Part shown: in pieces, positions 27,065-35,209 of the stretch | Numbering within the stretch: position 1 is the stretch's first letter | Layout: each line of letters opens with the position of its first letter | Assembly: GCA_021787735.1 (NCBI GenBank) | Contig: JAJYLL010000010.1 | Location: 1 to 64,000, forward strand | Direction of reading: 5' to 3' | DNA: 64,000 nt | DNA from: Acidobacteriota bacterium | GTDB taxonomy: Bacteria > Acidobacteriota > Terriglobia > UBA7540 | Made by a program: the position numbers and the translations under genes | Notes under the pieces: model-generated | The model's database searches: none | What the model saw: only the letters and a program-made list of their open reading frames with translations | Told to the model about the DNA's origin: nothing

Positions 27065-27337
27065 TCACAGCCACTGCACGACAAGCTGAACAGGTGTCGA
27101 GTGAGTCAGGCTCCCGCCGGTTCCGGTGATGGTGATCGTATAGGTGCTCGGTGCCGTCTTTCGCCACGTTGATAGGCTGAGTGTCGAGTCACCTGAACCC
27201 GTCACCGATGAGGGACTGAAACTTACCGAGGAATGCGGTGGCAATGAACTTGCGCTCAGCGCCACCGTCCCGGTGAAGCCGTTCAGCGCATCAACGGACA
27301 CCGTGTAAGAGGTACCTGCTCTCCGTTCTTGGTCCAA
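27065..27337 (-). pseudogene. C-terminal fragment of a secreted Ig-like repeat protein
   Basis: The 90-residue frame reads TVSVDALNGFTGTVALSAS and VSFSPSSVTGSGDSTLSLST, then YTITITGTGGSLTHSTPV. This is one copy of the BACON/Ig-like repeat found many times over in large acidobacterial surface proteins. Only the last repeat is left, without signal peptide or ribosome site, yet a real terminator follows. The upstream 260 bp have no matching coding sequence. It looks like the tail of a truncated gene. Confidence 0.6.
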
Positions 27338-27601
27338 TCATAATGTGAGTTCCGAGGAAATTGAGCGGTCCCCTTTTTCTGTACCAACCTCAGGCCCCGC
27401 CAATGCTCCGCTGAATTCCACAAACGAGAAAAGGAATAAGCAGGACTTATAGCACGCTTTATTGCCGCTTCGCGTCATGGCCCGGACCCCAAGTCATCTT
27501 CTTTCCGGAAATCTTCTCTCCCTGATGAAAGATTCATATCCTGCAGCAAGACACCGGAACCTGACCTCTGTACCGGCTTCCATTGGAAGGAAGTCCTACG
27601 T

Positions 27602-28933
27602 TCACGATCCCCCGCCTCGGGCAGTCTTCAATGCTGGAAGCGCGTTCAAGGCCTCCTGGATTACATCGTAAACGTAGTGAAGTTCCGAGGCCGTAATCAC
27701 GTAAGGCGGGAGCACATAGATAATGTTTCCCAGCGGACGCAGCAGCACGCCCCTTTCCAGAAAAAATCCGTACAGGAACGACCGCAGTTTCGACAGGTAA
27801 CCTGCGTCTTCAGTTTCGATTTCAATAGCCGCGACGGTGCCGATCGAGCGCACGTCGCCAACAGCAGGGTGGTTCCTTAATGCGGGCAGACGCTCGGCAT
27901 GAATCTTTTCAATGGCAGCGATGCGTTCAAACACCGGCTCCGATTCAAAAATCTTCAAGCTGGCGATCCCGGCCGCACAGGCCAACGGGCTTCCAGTGTA
28001 GGAATGCCCGTGGAAAAAGGTCCGCATGCGGTCTTCCGAGCGAAAGACCCGGCGAATGGTGTCCGTGCACACCGTGGCGCCAAGCGGCAGGAACCCTCCC
28101 GTGATGCCTTTGGAAAGGCACATGATGTCGGGAACCACTTCCGCGTGTTCGCAGGCAAACATGCGGCCGGTGCGCCCGAACCCGGTGAGCACTTCATCGG
28201 CGATCAGCAGCACGTTGTGCCGCGTGCAAAGTTCGCGAATGCGCTGGAGGAATTCCACCGGGTGAACAATCATTCCGCCGGCAGCCTGCAACAGCGGCTC
28301 AACAATCACCGCCGCAATTTCTCCGTGACGATGTTCCAGCAACTGCTCCAGTGGTTCTACGCAATCGATTTTGCACGTGGCCCTTGTTTTGCCTACCGGG
28401 CATCGGAAGCAATACGCGGAAGGGACGCGGTGGACGGCGAAGCGCATGCTGTCAAACGCTGCCACAAAGGACGAATCTTCGCCCACGGACATTGCACCCG
28501 CCGTGTCACCGTGATAGGCGTGCTCAAGCGCCACGAACTTTCGCTTGTTGCGATTGCCCTGGTTCCACCAGAATTGCACAGCCATCTTCAACGCCACTTC
28601 CACGGCGGTGGACCCGTCATCGGAGAAGAAGATGTGTCCCAGCGGCGCGGGCAGGACCTTGCGCAGGCCCGCTGCAAGCTCTTCGGCGGGCGCGTGCGTG
28701 AAGCCGGCAAAGATCACCTGCTCCAGTTTCCGCGCCTGGTCCGCAATGGCGCCGGCGATCAGCGGATGCGCGTGGCCGTGCAGGTTGACCCACCAGGAGG
28801 AAATCGCATCAATCAGGCGGCGCCCTTCAGCCGTGTAAAGATAAACGCCTTCGGCACGCTCCACAAAGACGGGCGCCGGCTCCAACGCGTCCTGAGTGAA
28901 AGGGTGCCAGATGGAAAGTGGAATTTCAGACAT
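27602..28933 (-). CDS. bioA: adenosylmethionine-8-amino-7-oxononanoate aminotransferase
   Basis: 443 residues, class III PLP aminotransferase. It opens with WHPFTQ, typical of BioA, then ISSWWVNLHGH, the DDGSTAVEVALK phosphate-binding loop, IADEVLTGFGRTG with the PLP-contacting Asp, and LSKGITGGFLP with the PLP lysine. It makes 7,8-diaminopelargonate for biotin. The ATG follows the bioD stop codon directly (TAG-ATG), so the two are coupled. Cytoplasmic. Confidence 0.96.
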   Translation of the reverse strand: MSEIPLSIWHPFTQDALEPAPVFVERAEGVYLYTAEGRRLIDAISSWWVNLHGHAHPLIAGAIADQARKLEQVIFAGFTHAPAEELAAGLRKVLPAPLGHIFFSDDGSTAVEVALKMAVQFWWNQGNRNKRKFVALEHAYHGDTAGAMSVGEDSSFVAAFDSMRFAVHRVPSAYCFRCPVGKTRATCKIDCVEPLEQLLEHRHGEIAAVIVEPLLQAAGGMIVHPVEFLQRIRELCTRHNVLLIADEVLTGFGRTGRMFACEHAEVVPDIMCLSKGITGGFLPLGATVCTDTIRRVFRSEDRMRTFFHGHSYTGSPLACAAGIASLKIFESEPVFERIAAIEKIHAERLPALRNHPAVGDVRSIGTVAAIEIETEDAGYLSKLRSFLYGFFLERGVLLRPLGNIIYVLPPYVITASELHYVYDVIQEALNALPALKTARGGGS

Positions 28934-29566
28934 CTAGTCGAACTTGCCTTTGTCGAATTCGCGGTTGAAAACTTCCAGCAGAATGTCGCGGTTAATCACT
29001 TCCAGCAGCGGCACGCGGCCGATGATCGGCGCGCCGCCGTACCGCTCAATGGCGCGCTCATTGTCCGCGTTGGGCGGTCCCACCGCCACCACGCCTTTCA
29101 CCGTCAATCCCGCTCCCTGGATTGCGCGCAGCGTCAGCACCGTGTGGTTGATGGTTCCAAGCGCGCTTCGGGCCACTACAACCACAGGAAGATCGAGCCG
29201 CCGCATCAGGTCCAGCATGAACTCGCTCTGGTTTAAAGGCACCATCACGCCGCCCGCTCCTTCCGCAATCAGCGGCCCCGGCAGTTTGCCGTCAGGCCGG
29301 CGAATTGAGGCGAGGTCGATGGTCGCACCGGCCCGCTCAGCAGCAAGGTGCGGAGAAACCGGCGGATCAAAGACGTAACGTTCCCGCAATGCCCGCTCCG
29401 GCGGCAGCAAAGCCAGTTCCATCACCGTGCGCCGGTCACTGTCTTCGCTGGCGCCGGTCTGGATGGGCTTCCAGTAAATGCCCTCCAGCGCCGCGCACAA
29501 CATCGCCGAAACCAGCGTCTTGCCAACGCCTGTGTCTGTTCCAGTTACAAAAAGGTCCGTGCTCAT
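28934..29566 (-). CDS. bioD: dethiobiotin synthetase
   Basis: 210 residues. The P-loop GTDTGVGKT starts at residue 8; PPVSPHLAA and AEGAGGVMVPL are family motifs for substrate and carbamate handling. It closes the ureido ring of dethiobiotin using ATP and CO2. It precedes bioA without a gap. Upstream lies a 245-bp region and then a repeat-rich stretch rather than bioF, so the biotin operon is interrupted here. Confidence 0.95.
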   Translation of the reverse strand: MSTDLFVTGTDTGVGKTLVSAMLCAALEGIYWKPIQTGASEDSDRRTVMELALLPPERALRERYVFDPPVSPHLAAERAGATIDLASIRRPDGKLPGPLIAEGAGGVMVPLNQSEFMLDLMRRLDLPVVVVARSALGTINHTVLTLRAIQGAGLTVKGVVAVGPPNADNERAIERYGGAPIIGRVPLLEVINRDILLEVFNREFDKGKFD

Positions 29567-29811
29567 GACGTTTGCCTAATATAACCCGACAGCGGCCACA
29601 TGGCACCCGATTTGTTAAAAGAGGGCGGGACCGCAGACTCCGTACCGGCATTGTGCCGCGCGTGCAGCTGTGCAGACGGAATGACGGGTTCGCCAGTTCT
29701 TCAACCGGCAGCCGCTCTAGCCACCCTGCCGAAGAGTCGCACAGAGGCGACATGCGAGGATTGAATTCGCTTGCGGGTTAGCCTTGGAGAGGCCCATGGC
29801 TGGCGACACTT

Positions 29812-30081
29812 TCATGGCATTGGCGGCGAGAACAAGCTCCGGTTCGCTTTTTGGCCATCGTTTATTTTCAACAAGATCGGTAGGTTCGTTTTCCGGTTCG
29901 TTTTCGGTTCGTTTTTTCCACAGCTACGTGTTTTCAACAACTTCTCCGCTTCGTTTTTCGGTTCGTTCCGGTTCGTTTTTTGGCCATTTCTTAGTATTTT
30001 CAATAACTTCTCCGGTTCGTTTTTCAAAAAAGGTATTCTTTTTTTATTTTTTTCCCTAAAAACCGGTGACAAACGAACCAT
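29812..30081 (-). repeat. low-complexity repeat stretch encoding KNEPEKLLK-like units
   Basis: The minus strand is dominated by AACGAACC blocks (nine or so) separated by GAGAAGTTATTGAAAA-type blocks and two copies of GATGGCCAAAAA/AATGGCCAAAAA. It is A-rich, unlike its neighbours. The frame from ATG 30081 would encode 89 residues rich in Lys, Asn, Glu and Leu with KNEPEKLLK and KNEAEKLLK repeats. No good ribosome site is present. Similar NEPEKLLK stretches occur in many acidobacterial genomes to my memory, annotated as hypothetical proteins. Whether it is translated is unknown; the constant reading frame in the repeat may only reflect its length. Confidence 0.55.
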
Positions 30082-30195
30082 CTTGCCGCCGCAACGGCAG
30101 GATCCGAGCGCTGCGGACGTTGCCCGCCATAAATAAAGACTACCACGCTAGCCCACATTTGTCAAGCAAATTCGGCCCGAAAGGCCCGTGGAGGC

Positions 30196-30381
30196 TTAAG
30201 GTTCAGGAATGCCAGGATCGCGACAAATCTTGCGAATCAAAAAGTCGTTGATCTCGTTGTGTCGCGGCACGGAAGAATGTTTTCGATTGGCGGGATTGAC
30301 ATATTGAGTGTGCTTGCTGCCTTCTCTCAGCAAACGGCAGCCATGGGCTTCGAGGTGGCGGAGCAGGTCGCGCAGCTTCAC
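30196..30381 (-). CDS. hicA: HicA-family mRNA interferase toxin
   Basis: 61 residues with the HicA double-stranded-RNA-binding-like fold: N-terminal KLRDLLRHLEAHGCRLLREGSKHTQYVNP includes the catalytic His in GSKH, then SVPRHNEI. Toxins of this family cleave mRNA in the cytoplasm. The ATG overlaps the hicB stop by 4 nt, so antitoxin is made first. No complete promoter was identified between. Confidence 0.85.
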   Translation of the reverse strand: MKLRDLLRHLEAHGCRLLREGSKHTQYVNPANRKHSSVPRHNEINDFLIRKICRDPGIPEP

Positions 30382-30596
30382 GCGGCCACCAAAGAGATTT
30401 TCTCTTTCAGCGAAAATTCCTCAGGCACCGGAGTCCCGGACAGATCATGATTTGCCCGAAATGTCATCTCAATAGCTTCGACGAGGTTTTCGCGAGCTTC
30501 GGACAGGGTTGCGCCTTGCGTATTGGCTCCTGGCAGTTCCTCAACCCAGGCGATATAACCTTCCGGCACCTTCTTGAAAACCGCAGTCAGTTCCAT
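30378..30596 (-). CDS. hicB: HicB-family antitoxin
   Basis: 72 residues with the HicB partial RNase-H-like fold: FKKVPEGYIAWVEELPGANTQG, then TLSEARENLVEAIEM. It lacks a C-terminal DNA-binding domain, as many short HicB proteins do. It neutralises HicA by binding. The antitoxin-first order is the less common hicBA arrangement. It lies between the restriction-modification pair and bioD. Confidence 0.85.
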   Translation of the reverse strand: MELTAVFKKVPEGYIAWVEELPGANTQGATLSEARENLVEAIEMTFRANHDLSGTPVPEEFSLKEKISLVAA

Positions 30597-30822
30597 GCCT
30601 GAAATGATCTCTCAGTTGCCTTGGTTGCGCCGGGTTGTCGGCGCTCAGATTACGTCCAGATTATGCCGTCCGTTCGTTCGCATTGTCAAACATGCTGATG
30701 CGATCTCCCAAAGTGAGGGGTTCTTTCTGCCTGAACCCAGCCCCTTCGGGGAATCGCAGACCCCCGGAACAGGGGCCTGCGCCACCCAAGGGCCAGGAAC
30801 GCACCCGTCGCGGCTCCAGTCG

Positions 30823-31539
30823 TCATGAATGTTGCCGCAGGTAAGCCTCCCGTATGGCTCGCAGAAGCTCAGTGGAGCGTGTTTCATAATGCACGAACTC
30901 CCTGAGGTTGTCACGCCTCAGATGCAACTGACCCTCGCCAACATTGCCTCGGTGCTGTCCCGCCGAATAATACCTGTTTTCTGACACCTCCTTCGACGCC
31001 AGCACCCAATAACGAATTTTGTCTCGCCAGACACCCAACCACACAAACACATCACAACAAGCAGGCTTCACCTGCTGGAAATTCATGTCAAAGTCTTTCA
31101 GTGAATCTGTAGCTAGCGCTTTAACGTAAAGAGGTTCAGTGGTGTCGAAATCGACGGCACGGGAAGCCTTGACTTCAATCTTGATTTTGGCGTCTAGAAA
31201 AAAATCGTACTGCCCCGAATAATCCTTATCCAGCTTTTTGGACGGTTTCACCAGGTCCGGGACCAACTCTGACAGATGACCCTGCGCCCATGCTTCACCG
31301 AAGCCGCGGGGTGCACTAATTTCGAAGATATAGAGGAAGCGATTCCTAGAAATGTAGTCGTCTCTCAGTTCAACATACTCGTCAAACGTCAGCTTATCAG
31401 CACCAAGCAGCGCTGAGATGATGTATTCGTACTCGTTGAAGGGGTAAACCGAGAAGAGGTCTTCCAGTTTGCGGCGGAAATCGGCCTCGTTAGGCAGCGT
31501 GGCGATGAGACGGTCCAATTCTTGTTTAAGTTTTTCCAT
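30823..31539 (-). CDS. type II restriction endonuclease, PD-(D/E)xK type
   Basis: 238 residues. QYDFFLDAKIKIEVKAS supplies D112 and E122-x-K124, the PD-(D/E)xK catalytic core. The rest is not similar to any endonuclease I can name, and the recognition sequence is unknown. It starts 5 bp after the methyltransferase stop, in the usual order of M before R. It would cut unmodified DNA. A 226-bp gap separates it from hicB. Confidence 0.75.
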   Translation of the reverse strand: MEKLKQELDRLIATLPNEADFRRKLEDLFSVYPFNEYEYIISALLGADKLTFDEYVELRDDYISRNRFLYIFEISAPRGFGEAWAQGHLSELVPDLVKPSKKLDKDYSGQYDFFLDAKIKIEVKASRAVDFDTTEPLYVKALATDSLKDFDMNFQQVKPACCDVFVWLGVWRDKIRYWVLASKEVSENRYYSAGQHRGNVGEGQLHLRRDNLREFVHYETRSTELLRAIREAYLRQHS

Positions 31540-31544
31540 GTAGG

Positions 31545-32627
31545 TCAGAAGAGAGTGGTCTGGGAGCTTTGAATGACATTGGGATTCACTTTCGGGGGCC
31601 TTCCACGTCGCCGGGATAGCTTGTTGTTCACTGGCTTATCCCCGTAAGTCGCTAACGGTTCCACGCTGACAGGCTCTTCTGGACGTGGTTCAAACTGTAC
31701 GTGGATTTCGTCCTCGAAGGGGTGGCCGTTCTGCCAACCCAGCTGACCGGTCCTGCGGTGATGTTCCAGCCGTCGAATCGCGATCTCGCAGAAAAGGGGG
31801 TCAGTGTCTATAGTGAAACATCGCCGTTGCAAAATCTCGCAAGCCAAGAGGGTAGTTCCTGCGTGAGCAAAAAAGTCAACGACGAGGTGGCCAACGTTTG
31901 ACGATGCCCTCACAATCCGCTCAATGCATTTCAAAGGCTTTTGTGCGTAGCATCCATTGACGTTCTCTTCCATTCGGTAGAACACTTGCTGAATGTCCAC
32001 CCAGACATTACCCGCTCGAATATTCTCAGAGTTACTCCGCTCCATGTTTTCAGTGAGCATGCCGTTTACCCTCTTGTAGTAGCCGCGAAGGATTTTCGGG
32101 ATATCTGTGTATTCGGCCTCCACATTGAAAACGGGGTTGCCCCTTGTGTAGTAAAGAAGTTCCTGACGGACTGCCATCCAGTTTTTCTGCGTGCCGTAGC
32201 CCCGTTGGTTCCGCATAGTGATAAAGCTGCGGGTTGTCACTGGAAGCGACCGCATCATGATCATGAAGTCGGGCAGCGGCTGGAAGCCATCTTTCTGATC
32301 CGCGCCAAGCCAGACGTATAACGAAGCGTTAGTATCCATCCGGTCCAACGTGTTCCGAACCCACCGCTTACACCACTCGGTGAATTCGCCGATCGTTCTT
32401 TCTTTGAAAGCGACAAGATTATAGGGCGGATCGTGGATAGCCAGTGCTGCGCTATTGCCACCCATGAGCTTTGAGATGTCATTAGGATTGGCCGCGTCGA
32501 GACAACCTACCCTGTGACCTGAAATCGGGTCGGTCCAAAGATCACCGGGACCAAGCCGACAGTGTGGTAGGAGCAACTCGCGGATGTCGGGGCGTTCATC
32601 TAATCGCGGCAAAGGATTATTCTTCAT
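31545..32627 (-). CDS. DNA methyltransferase of a type II restriction-modification system
   Basis: 360 residues. The catalytic motif IV DPPYN (66-70) comes before the SAM-binding motif I (DFFAHAGTT, near 245), which is the beta-class order for N6-adenine or N4-cytosine enzymes. DPPY favours N6-adenine, though not strictly. The C-terminal tail is Arg/Lys-rich (SRRRGRPPK, AT-hook-like). It protects DNA from the endonuclease encoded next. The target sequence cannot be read from the protein. Confidence 0.88.
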   Translation of the reverse strand: MKNNPLPRLDERPDIRELLLPHCRLGPGDLWTDPISGHRVGCLDAANPNDISKLMGGNSAALAIHDPPYNLVAFKERTIGEFTEWCKRWVRNTLDRMDTNASLYVWLGADQKDGFQPLPDFMIMMRSLPVTTRSFITMRNQRGYGTQKNWMAVRQELLYYTRGNPVFNVEAEYTDIPKILRGYYKRVNGMLTENMERSNSENIRAGNVWVDIQQVFYRMEENVNGCYAQKPLKCIERIVRASSNVGHLVVDFFAHAGTTLLACEILQRRCFTIDTDPLFCEIAIRRLEHHRRTGQLGWQNGHPFEDEIHVQFEPRPEEPVSVEPLATYGDKPVNNKLSRRRGRPPKVNPNVIQSSQTTLF

Positions 32628-32840
32628 TTTGGCCTTTAGTTAGAGGTCTGCACCAGTTCCGCCAACCCAGCGGCGTTTGAATCCCAATCGACCTCACTTT
32701 CCTAACGCTCAAGCTAATACGTCACGCCAAATCATTGTACCGTCTTCTAGCTCCTGCTTCTATAAAATAGACTGCATGATCCCGGAGCCGGCTGCGTTGA
32801 ATTTCAAGCTGCCCCAACACCCGCGCACAACCACGCGCCC

Positions 32841-33992
32841 CTATGGGTCCGCGTCCCGCGCGGCAACCAAGGCTTTAATCAGTCGGTCCAGGACTTCTTC
32901 TGAGAGCTTGGTGGTCACGGAGAGGCGGAGGCGCGATTGTCCTTCGGGGACGGTGGGCGGGCGGATGGGGCGGACGGCAAAGCCGGCGCGCTGGAGCGTA
33001 TCGGCGTAGCGGACGGCGGTGTCGTTGCCGCCCAGCAGCACGGGCACGATCTGCGAATCGCTTGTGCCGATGTTGAACCCGGCATCGCGCAAATGCGTGC
33101 GCAGAAAACCGGCAAGGGCCAGAAGCTTGCCGCGTTCGCCATCAGCTTCGGCGACAATCTCAACTGCCTTCCCAATTTGCGCGGCGAAGTAAGGCGGCAG
33201 GGCCGTCGAGAAGATAAAGGTCCGCGCGCGGTTCACAAGATATTGCTTCAGGACTTCGGAGCCGCAGACAAACGCTCCGGCGGAAGCCAGCGCTTTGCCG
33301 CAGGTGTGGACGGTTGCGAGCACTCGCGCGTTGCCGCCGGCAGCAGCCACCAGGCCACGGCCTTGCGGGCCGAAGACGCCCGTTGCGTGGGCCTCATCCA
33401 CAATCAATTCCGCGCCAAAGCGGTCGGCCAGAGAGAGCAATTCTGCCACCGGCGCGCGGTCGCCCTCCATGCTGAAGAGACTTTCGACCACAATGAACTT
33501 GCGACCCGCAGAATCGCTGCGCCGCAACGCGTCTTCAAGAAAATTCAAATCGAGATGCGGAAAGATCACCTTGCGGGCGCGAGAGAGGCGTATGCCGTCA
33601 ATCAGGCTGGCATGGTTTGATTCGTCAGAAAAAACAACATCGTCGGGGCGAAGGATGGCGCCGAGCAGGCCCAGGTTGGCCGCGTAGCCGGAACTGAAAA
33701 AGAGCGCGGCTTCTGTTCCGATGAAGCACGCGAAGGCCGTTTCCAGTTCTTCCCATTCAGCCGCATTGCCGCTGAGCAGGCGCGAACCGGTGGAGGCCAC
33801 AGGGCTGCCTGCCTCAAGCGCGTCCGCAACCGCACGGGCGAGCCGGGGGTCCGTCGAAAGGCCGAGATAATCGTTCGACGAAAGGTTGACGCCTTCCATT
33901 TGGGCGAGCCGCCGAAGTTGCGACTTCTCCTCGAGCGCAGTCAGTTCCGCACGCAGGCCGTCGATTGTGGATATTGTGTCCGGTTTTTTCAT
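32841..33992 (-). CDS. bioF: 8-amino-7-oxononanoate synthase
   Basis: 383 residues from the ATG at 33992 (MKKPDTIST), the normal length for BioF. The open frame extends upstream through a palindromic repeat and would give an unlikely N-terminus, and ribosome-site support for any start is weak. Motifs: LSSNDYLGLS, STGSRLLSGN, DESNHASL, VDEAHATGVFG with the PLP-contacting Asp and His, and HTCGKALASAGAF with the PLP lysine. It condenses pimeloyl-ACP or -CoA with alanine in biotin synthesis. It follows bioB. Confidence 0.94.
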   Translation of the reverse strand: MKKPDTISTIDGLRAELTALEEKSQLRRLAQMEGVNLSSNDYLGLSTDPRLARAVADALEAGSPVASTGSRLLSGNAAEWEELETAFACFIGTEAALFFSSGYAANLGLLGAILRPDDVVFSDESNHASLIDGIRLSRARKVIFPHLDLNFLEDALRRSDSAGRKFIVVESLFSMEGDRAPVAELLSLADRFGAELIVDEAHATGVFGPQGRGLVAAAGGNARVLATVHTCGKALASAGAFVCGSEVLKQYLVNRARTFIFSTALPPYFAAQIGKAVEIVAEADGERGKLLALAGFLRTHLRDAGFNIGTSDSQIVPVLLGGNDTAVRYADTLQRAGFAVRPIRPPTVPEGQSRLRLSVTTKLSEEVLDRLIKALVAARDADP

Positions 33993-34009
33993 ATGACAGA
34001 TTAGAACTT

Positions 34010-34057
34010 GTAGCGGCGAGTTTATCTCGCCACGTGGCGGCTTAAAGCCGCCGCTAC
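34010..34057. repeat. REP-like cruciform repeat at the bioB-bioF junction
   Basis: Outer arms GTAGCGGCG (34010-34018) and CGCCGCTAC (34049-34057) enclose two smaller hairpins: GGCGAG/CTCGCC and GGCGGCTT/AAGCCGCC. The arms supply the TAG stop of bioB (34054-34056). Such GTAGCGGCG palindromes are dispersed in acidobacterial genomes to my knowledge; only this copy is intergenic here. Confidence 0.6.
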
Positions 34058-35040
34058 TCAAACGCCATGGGCCGCAGGCCGAGATCGCGGAACAGTTGCT
34101 CGTCTTCGTCAACCTCGGGATTGGGCGTGGTCAGCAACTTCTCGCCGGTGAAGATGGAATTGGCTCCGGCCAGGAAACAGAGCGCCGCAGCCTCGCGCGT
34201 AAGCGACCGGCGGCCGGCGCTCAGCCGCACCATCGAGGCCGGCATCAGCAAGCGCGCCGTGGCGATGCAGCGCACCAGAGCAAGAGGATCGGCCGGTTGG
34301 GCGTTTGCCATCGGAGTGCCTTCCACAGCCACCAGCATGTTGATGGGCACGCTTTCGGGATGCGAATCGAGTGACGCAAGCTGGTGCAGCAGGCCGATGC
34401 GGTCATCGTCGCTCTCGCCCATGCCGATGATGCCTCCACAGCAGACGGTGATGCCCGCGCGGCGGACGTTCTGGAGCGTGCGAAGGCGGTCTTCATATCG
34501 GCGCGTGGTGATGATGCTGTCGTAAAACTCGGGTGAGGTATCCAGGTTGTGGTTGTAGGCGGTGAGGCCGGCTTCGGCCAGGCGCTGCGCCTGCTCCGGG
34601 GTCAGCATGCCGAGCGTGCAACAGACTTCCATGCCGAGCGACGAGACGCCGCGCACCATTTCAAGCACGGCGTCAAAATCCCTGCCGTCGCGCACCTCGC
34701 GCCACGCCGCGCCCATGCAGAACCGCGTGGAGCCCTCGCTTTTGGCCTCTCGCGCGCGGGCCAGAACGTCATCCACATCCATCAGGCTGGCGCGCTCCAC
34801 GCCGGTTTCGTAATGCGCGCTCTGCGGGCAGTAGCCGCAGTCTTCCGGGCAGCCTCCCGTCTTGATTGAAAGCAGCCGGCAACACTGCACTTCCTGCGGA
34901 TTGTGGTGCTGCCGATGTACCTGCTGCGCCTGAAACACCAGCTCCAGCAGCGGCTGATGGTAAATGGAGCGGACTTCGTCGCGCGTCCAGTCGTGCCGCA
35001 GGGTCTGGTTGGGTGCTGATAATGTTAGAGCGGATTTCAA
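34054..35040 (-). CDS. bioB: biotin synthase
   Basis: 328 residues from a TTG at 35040, chosen because AGGAAG lies 5-6 nt upstream; the longer frame to a GTG at 35097 would add a Cys-rich stretch unlike BioB. The radical-SAM cluster motif is [33 protein letters not shown] and the late RLSAGR motif (Arg ligand of the 2Fe-2S cluster) are all present. It inserts sulfur into dethiobiotin. It heads the biotin genes; its stop codon lies in a palindromic repeat. Confidence 0.93.
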   Translation of the reverse strand: MKSALTLSAPNQTLRHDWTRDEVRSIYHQPLLELVFQAQQVHRQHHNPQEVQCCRLLSIKTGGCPEDCGYCPQSAHYETGVERASLMDVDDVLARAREAKSEGSTRFCMGAAWREVRDGRDFDAVLEMVRGVSSLGMEVCCTLGMLTPEQAQRLAEAGLTAYNHNLDTSPEFYDSIITTRRYEDRLRTLQNVRRAGITVCCGGIIGMGESDDDRIGLLHQLASLDSHPESVPINMLVAVEGTPMANAQPADPLALVRCIATARLLMPASMVRLSAGRRSLTREAAALCFLAGANSIFTGEKLLTTPNPEVDEDEQLFRDLGLRPMAFE

Positions 35041-35116
35041 AAGATTCTTCCTTTCATGCTCACAGTCGCACGCATTGCAAAAGCAGCAATGTGCCACCCG
35101 GGTAACGATAAATGCC

Positions 35117-35144
35117 GGGGTCCTTCGCTCCGCTCAGGATGACG
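35117..35144. repeat. dispersed intergenic repeat
   Basis: GGGGTCCTTCGCTCCGCTCA followed by GGATGACG lies between bioB and the GH2 gene. Its reverse complement is the GTCATCCTGAGCG-type repeat that I recall as common in acidobacterial intergenic DNA. Confidence 0.45.
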
Positions 35145-35209
35145 TTTGCGAGAGGAGTATGGTTCAACCCACAATGCTGTGTGCCGCCCGAGGGCCCACA
35201 AGGATCAGC

